From: Podila epigama | Lineage: Eukaryota > Mortierellomycota > Mortierellomycetes > Mortierellales > Mortierellaceae | DNA: 10,402 nucleotides | Direction of reading: 5' to 3' | Assembly (NCBI GenBank): GCA_015679605.1 | Contig: JAAAVE010000182.1 | Span: forward strand, 17,355 to 27,756 | Part shown: one piece after another, positions 7,701-10,402 of the stretch | How the letters are laid out: every line of letters begins with the position of its first letter | How positions within the stretch are numbered: the stretch's first letter is position 1 | Made by a program: the position numbers and the translations under genes | Notes under the pieces: generated by a model | Told to the model about the DNA's origin: nothing | The model's input: the letters and a program-made list of their open reading frames with translations, nothing else | Database searches by the model: none

Positions 7701-8220
7701 CACGGGATCCTCTGGGTCGACCCGGACCTCGACCTCGTACCCGATTTTGTGCCTGATTTTGATTTTGACTTTGACTTTGACTTTGGCTTTGACTTTGACT
7801 TTGACTTTGACTATGGCGAAGACTTTGAAGTTGGCTATGAGTTTGACTTTTATCTCTTCCTCTTCCTCGACCTCGGCTTGGAATTTGAATTTGAATTCGA
7901 CCTCGGCCCCGACCGCGGCCTCGACCTACGCTTCGATGTTGACTTTGACTATGCACCTGGACTTGACCTCGCCCTCGACCACGACCTCGACCTCGGGACG
8001 GTAGTATTCTTGTTGAGCGATGGTTGTGTGATGACGCAAGGATAGCACGAGACGATGACGATGTAGATATATTTGAATTTTCTCCGTTGGAAAGAGTTGA
8101 AGCACGCAAGGAAGTCAAAGCGGCTGAAGCAGCAACGGCGGCAGCAGTGGCAGCAGCAGATTCACGGAGGCGAGAGCTAGGCGTCCGGGTTGGCACTGAC
8201 AATTTATTGACAGGTGCCAT
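4601..8220 (-). CDS. Sds3/Dep1/BRMS1-family protein with long RG-, AT-hook- and acidic-repeat N-terminus
   Basis: The spliced model complement(4601..5827, 5984..6191, 6375..6540, 6780..8220) is 3042 nt, 1013 residues plus TGA. The ATG at 8220 has A at -3 and G at +4; a GTG three codons upstream only lengthens the raw frame. Residues 76-122 hold three RG-repeat blocks. GPGRPRGSRAKRP near 165-177 resembles an AT-hook. An SQ repeat covers 137-152 and acidic Ser/Asp-rich sequence about 195-400, including seven-residue repeats at 306-389. Residues about 520-640 match the Sds3-like module: a basic helix, then the IKAGTNPGMLAELDAMEERR region (the family's 'GT' turn), then a long coiled coil. Next come a Ser/Asp/Cys patch (Cys 656, 660, 673, 676, 679), a charged helix about 726-765 and a disordered tail with poly-Ser. 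Family members scaffold the Sin3/Rpd3L histone deacetylase complex in the nucleus. Sds3 and Dep1 cannot be separated here. The alternative is two genes, 4601-6499 (519 residues, ATG at 6499) and 6742-8220. I disfavour it because the 6541-6779 splice restores frame. Confidence 0.72.
4727..4762 (-). repeat. Pure TCA microsatellite encoding poly-Ser
   Basis: On the coding (minus) strand, eleven TCA codons followed by TCG encode a 12-Ser run near the C-terminus of the Sds3-family protein. The near absence of synonymous codons indicates recent replication slippage, and length may vary between strains. Confidence 0.85.
5828..5983 (-). other. Coding intron, 156 nt, phase 0, stop-free
   Basis: On the minus strand the donor AAG|GTAATT starts at 5983 and the acceptor CAATCAG ends at 5828. 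Splicing joins ...HDHYK to DGKIAARK, continuing the charged coiled coil of the Sds3-like module. The interval is exactly 52 codons with no stop. Read as coding it gives a hydrophobic segment (LTLLSILTTNPYFILLF) unlike its flanks. I therefore call it an intron, although its retention would keep the frame. Confidence 0.85.
6192..6374 (-). other. Coding intron, 183 nt, with GAAA/TTTC microsatellite
   Basis: The donor AAG|GTACGG starts at 6374 and the acceptor ATCACAG ends at 6192. The split Arg codon (AG|A) rejoins in frame to give ...VNVRRRMLSKKRAELDKE. Unlike the next intron it carries an in-frame TAA near its 3' end. A TTAAC near 6245 is a possible branch site. Much of the 5' half is an AAAG repeat (plus strand, about 6296-6358). 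Confidence 0.85.
6296..6358 (+). repeat. AAAG/GAATG microsatellite inside an intron
   Basis: A run of GAATGAA and then eight or so AAAG units is read as TTTC/TTCATTC on the transcribed message of the minus-strand gene. It lies just downstream of the donor at 6374, giving the intron a very long pyrimidine tract near its 5' end. Confidence 0.85.
6541..6779 (-). other. Coding intron, 239 nt, joining the repeat-rich exon to the Sds3-like exons
   Basis: The donor GGAG|GTAAGA starts at 6779 and the acceptor GAATCGTAG ends at 6541 after a pyrimidine-rich stretch. A perfect TACTAAC branch consensus lies near 6660. Phase is 1: G joins AT to give Asp, yielding ...LIQTTFG-D-IEDLNLNLNLTGH-MSGTDSS in frame. 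Without this splice the upstream frame runs 12 codons to a stop, and the Sds3 part has a TAG immediately upstream, formed by the acceptor itself. The branch-to-acceptor distance of about 120 nt is longer than typical for fungi. Confidence 0.75.
7054..7305 (-). repeat. Coding minisatellite: twelve 21-bp units, acidic heptapeptide
   Basis: Residues 306-389 of the Sds3-family protein divide into twelve consecutive seven-residue units without a gap, such as EGASNLD, EEASNMD, EEASNKD and EEASDKD. The core is x-[EG]-A-S-[ND]-x-[DN]. Two weaker units (EEASDRE, ETGSDMH) precede them, out of step by one residue. The units differ at the DNA level, so the array is old or under selection for acidity and Ser content. 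The opposite strand is also open in several frames because of this periodicity. Confidence 0.85.
7765..7812 (-). repeat. Hexamer repeat encoding eight Ser-Gln pairs
   Basis: On the coding strand AGTCAA-type hexamers encode SQ x8 (residues 137-152), followed by NQNQAQN. Two more SQ pairs occur at residues 91-94. SQ is the minimal target of ATM/ATR-like kinases. A pure hexamer repeat can equally arise by slippage, so phosphorylation is only a possibility. Confidence 0.85.
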
Positions 8221-8783
8221 ATTTCCCACCTGTTCTACAAGATGGTAGTAGAAGTTTTTTTTTTGTTGTTGTTGTTGAATTGGTGTGCGGAATAGAGAGA
8301 GAGTAAGTAAGCAAGTGCGTGGTTCAATAAACGCGCATAATTGTTTTTTCTTGGAGTATGAGTGCTGGGCCTGAATGTCAAATGACTTTATGACGGATAG
8401 ACAAGTAAAAGATTGGATGGGGTGTGTGTGTGGGTGATGACAGTGTGTGTTTGCCTTACGAGTGATTCTTCAAGTGTCCAATGACGGGTGGGCATTAACG
8501 GTCATGGGCCGTTGGGAGAAGTAGAAAGAGAAGCAAACAATAAAAGGTGAATGTGAACTAAACAAAAAGAGATGATTGTATGCGAGATGTGTGGATCAAA
8601 GAAATAAAACGAAGGAAAAGAAGAGGGATAGAAAGACAAAGGAGGAGGATGAAGGGAGCGAGAAAGAGAGAGGGGGAAGGGAAAGAGGAAGGACAGGAAC
8701 GTGTGAGAGGGGGGGAGAAACAGGGGGATGATATTGCGCGGTGGATATGTTCACAGCCGGATTAAATTGAATTGAATGAGAAG

Positions 8784-8866
8784 AGATGAAATGGAGATGA
8801 AATGGAGATGACCGAGATGATTGGAAATGACCGAGATGATTGGAAATGACAGAGATGATTGGAGAT
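8784..8866 (+). repeat. 11-bp and 19-bp GATGA-rich tandem repeats
   Basis: AGATGAAATGG is repeated twice (8784-8805). Three 19-bp units beginning GACCGAGATG or GACAGAGATG follow at 8810-8828, 8829-8847 and 8848-8866; the first two are identical. The array lies about 560-650 bp upstream of the minus-strand ATG. Confidence 0.8.
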
Positions 8867-9080
8867 GATTGAAATGATTCAATGAAATTGGATGAAAACA
8901 TGCAGAGCAAAAGAAAAGCGGTGGAAATAGAGAACATGACAGTTGCATTGCTCAGCCATCGCTCTTCTTCCCCCGCAAGCTGAGGCACGCACCAAGGCAA
9001 TGGTGCATTCACTCGTCAACATGGCTATGATATCGGATAACACGCGTCTGACTGTCTTGGAGAAAGGTGATACGCGCTTA

Positions 9081-9136
9081 GTTCGCTTGTTCGCTTGTTC
9101 GCTTGTTCAATTGCTCGATTGTTCGATTGTTCGCTT
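9081..9136 (+). repeat. Seven-copy octamer array, GTTCGCTT family
   Basis: Seven units in strict 8-bp register: GTTCGCTT three times, GTTCAATT, GCTCGATT, GTTCGATT, GTTCGCTT. The core GTTCG is shared with the leader array at 1126-1157. Some units resemble a loose palindrome around TCGA. Function unknown. Confidence 0.85.
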
Positions 9137-9240
9137 GGCCATGTACGACATCATGTAGAGACGCGAAGGAAGATGGATGGATGTAGGATATGCATTGACA
9201 ATGGCTGACTGGCTTATTATTTATTATTATTTATTAGTAG

Positions 9241-9247
9241 TATAAAT
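9241..9247 (+). promoter_or_regulatory. Possible plus-strand TATA box
   Basis: TATAAAT follows an AT-rich stretch (TTATTATTTATT, about 9214-9237). A GTAAGT donor-like site occurs 290 bp downstream at 9531, a spacing loosely like TATA-to-donor in the gene at 2075 (214 bp). Unlike that leader, this stretch contains several ATGs, and I find no convincing coding exon before the window ends. Treat as a weak candidate. Confidence 0.2.
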
Positions 9248-10100
9248 CGCACAAGTGTCAACAGCCTAGTTCAGGTAAAGACAAAAGTGGACAAAAGTGT
9301 CAAAATACAAATATACTCCTCGTGTCATGGCTATGGGTCATGGCTCTTGGCTTGGGAATGGCTTGGGGATGGCTTGGGACTCATTTTCGCAGAGTAGCAA
9401 GTCGTATAGAAGACATTCATGTTATTACTGTCATTATTATGAGTATTACTCGTTTGCTCATTCTAGGCAATGGTTGTGCACCACAGGTTATCATAGGAGA
9501 CAAGGCATGCATGTGCGATGTGTAGGAGAAGTAAGTGTAGATACATCATACACCTGCGCGCGCCTACACATTTTTCAGCCACAAGGAGATGAGAGAACAA
9601 AAACCGCGTGTTCGCGTGTCCGTGTGTCCGCCATCCGCGTGGAAAAAAAAAAAAAAAAAAAAGGAAAGCACTGCCACACGAGAATGATGATGATCCACAG
9701 GGCGATCATCTCTCAAGGAGAGAGAGAGAGAGGGACGGATGGTTGCGGTCTTTTATTTTGTTGTTACAATTATTGTTGTTATTGTTATCTTGTAGCTGTT
9801 GTTGCAGTTTGCTGTTCAAGAAACATATTGTTACAGTTGACACAATAATGGACCCACTTGTCCACTAGTCAATTAGGACTTGGCTGTCCAAATACACTCC
9901 TTCAGGTACGACTTGTGACAGGCTATTGTTGTGTCAAACGGAAGGAAGGAAGGAGACAAATGGATGATGATGTTGGAACTTGTTTTGAACAGGGCTTCAA
10001 AGAGGCTAAGCCGAGATGGGACACAGAGACAACAAGAGAGTGAAAGAAAAAAAAGGGGGGGAGGAAGAGAAAAGACAAAGGGCCAAAAAAGAAAAAAAAT

Positions 10101-10136
10101 GTGAGCGGACGCCTCACTTTTTGAAAGTGTGTCCGC
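10101..10136. repeat. Compound inverted repeat with two competing stems
   Basis: GCGGAC (10105-10110) pairs with GTCCGC (10131-10136), and CACTTT (10115-10120) with AAAGTG (10124-10129) around a TTG loop. The two stems stack with a 4/1-nt internal loop. A second pairing, GTGAG (10101-10105) with CTCAC (10113-10117), excludes the first. As double-stranded DNA it also presents CGG and CCG half-sites facing each other. Confidence 0.75.
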
Positions 10137-10293
10137 CCGACACTCCGCCCGCACAATCATTGTCATCATCCACATCCCACAGGGGAATTAACCCGTGAGA
10201 GTGAATATTGAAGATGTGAGTGCAGGTGTGTTGAGTATTTGTATGTGAGTGCAGTGTGTATGTGAGTGAGAATGCAATGTGTGACGAGAAAGT

Positions 10294-10327
10294 GAGTGAG
10301 TTGAGTGAGTTGAGTGAGTTGAGTGAG
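10294..10327 (+). repeat. 9-bp tandem repeat GAGTGAGTT
   Basis: About 3.8 copies in perfect register, inside a longer TGAGTG-rich region from about 10200 to 10330. No coding role is seen. Confidence 0.85.
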
Positions 10328-10402
10328 CAAAAGAAGAGCGAGCGTGCGATTGATTATTGTGTGTGCGATAATAATGTGTGTGTGCGGCGAAGAAGGAACG
10401 AA

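Larger units (their letters stand above)
8221..9240 (-). promoter_or_regulatory. Upstream region of the Sds3-family gene; no gene seen
   Basis: Reading on the minus strand, the leader just before the ATG is A/C-rich (AAC repeats and an A run, about 8255-8276) and free of ATG back to about 8337. A CATAAA at about 8385-8390 is a weak TATA candidate. Possible acceptors GTAG (8235) and ACAG (8230) with a GTAAGG donor at 8459 would allow a leader intron, but this is uncertain. Further upstream lie a strongly purine-rich plus-strand tract (about 8585-8735, pyrimidine-rich in the gene's direction), an 11-bp and a 19-bp tandem repeat (8784-8866) and the octamer array at 9081-9136. Confidence 0.4.
9248..10402. 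other. Right flank: repeat-rich, no supportable gene
   Basis: The open frames are short, compositionally odd and lean on repeats (GGCTTGGG near 9345-9380, an A run about 9642-9662, GA runs near 9718-9733, TTATTG near 9765-9790, TGAGTG-type repeats 10200-10327). None shows a domain-like pattern. The stretch may be regulatory DNA of a gene beyond the right edge. Confidence 0.5.

Noticed and set aside
7698-8045. Plus-strand frame encoding Asp-Phe repeats opposite the SQ/RG exon
   Set aside because: It is the reverse complement of the hexamer repeats; all plus frames are open here for the same reason. It has no independent start context or splice support.
9642-9662. Poly-A run as the 3' end of a retroposed element
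   Set aside because: There is no coding remnant upstream and no target-site duplication I can see. Similar A/T runs occur elsewhere in the window (for example 6678-6693).
9297-9848. 183-codon plus-strand frame in the right flank, and the overlapping 67-codon frame at 9322-9525
   Set aside because: The longer frame crosses an A run and poly-Lys and lacks any ordered pattern. The shorter starts with GTG and is built partly on a GGCTTGGG repeat. A GTAAGT at 9531 was tempting but has no partner acceptor leading to a credible exon.
10200-10402. TGAG/GTGTG-rich end of the window as telomeric or centromeric satellite
   Set aside because: The repeat units are short, mixed and imperfect, unlike a telomere (no regular TTAGGG), and comparable microsatellites are scattered through the whole window.

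Overview
This looks like nuclear DNA of a filamentous or early-diverging fungus. The evidence is spliceosomal introns with GTAAG/GTAAT/GTACG donors and CAG/TAG acceptors, one perfect TACTAAC branch site, long CT-rich promoter and leader tracts, abundant microsatellites, and a gene of the Sds3/Dep1/BRMS1 (Sin3 histone deacetylase) family. A Mucoromycota (Mortierella-like) source is my best guess. It rests on overall gene style, not on a marker gene.

Layout. Positions 1-1075 are a repeat-rich upstream region with no gene. A TATA box at 1076-1085 is followed by an ATG-free leader exon, a predicted 669-nt leader intron (1290-1958), and a 748-codon plus-strand gene (2075-4321). That protein is low-complexity-rich, probably nuclear, and I do not recognise it. 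A 279-bp spacer with a GC-only hairpin separates its stop from the stop of a convergent minus-strand gene.

The minus-strand gene is best read as one four-exon gene (exons 8220-6780, 6540-6375, 6191-5984, 5827-4601) encoding about 1013 residues. The N-terminal half carries RG repeats, an AT-hook-like motif, an SQ repeat and an acidic seven-residue repeat. The C-terminal half is the Sds3-like coiled-coil module. The joins are in frame at every intron, so I favour one gene over the two apparent ORFs.

Positions 8221-10402 hold upstream DNA of this gene and a microsatellite-rich right flank. It has a weak TATA candidate and a striking dyad near 10101-10136, but no gene I can support.

The two genes converge and are not an operon. 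Both products look nuclear. The Sds3-family protein would be a chromatin-repressor scaffold. No mobile element, tRNA, rRNA, CRISPR array or defence or biosynthetic system is visible. The most unusual things here are the architecture of the Sds3-family protein, a stop-free intron whose length is a multiple of three, and the repeat structures.
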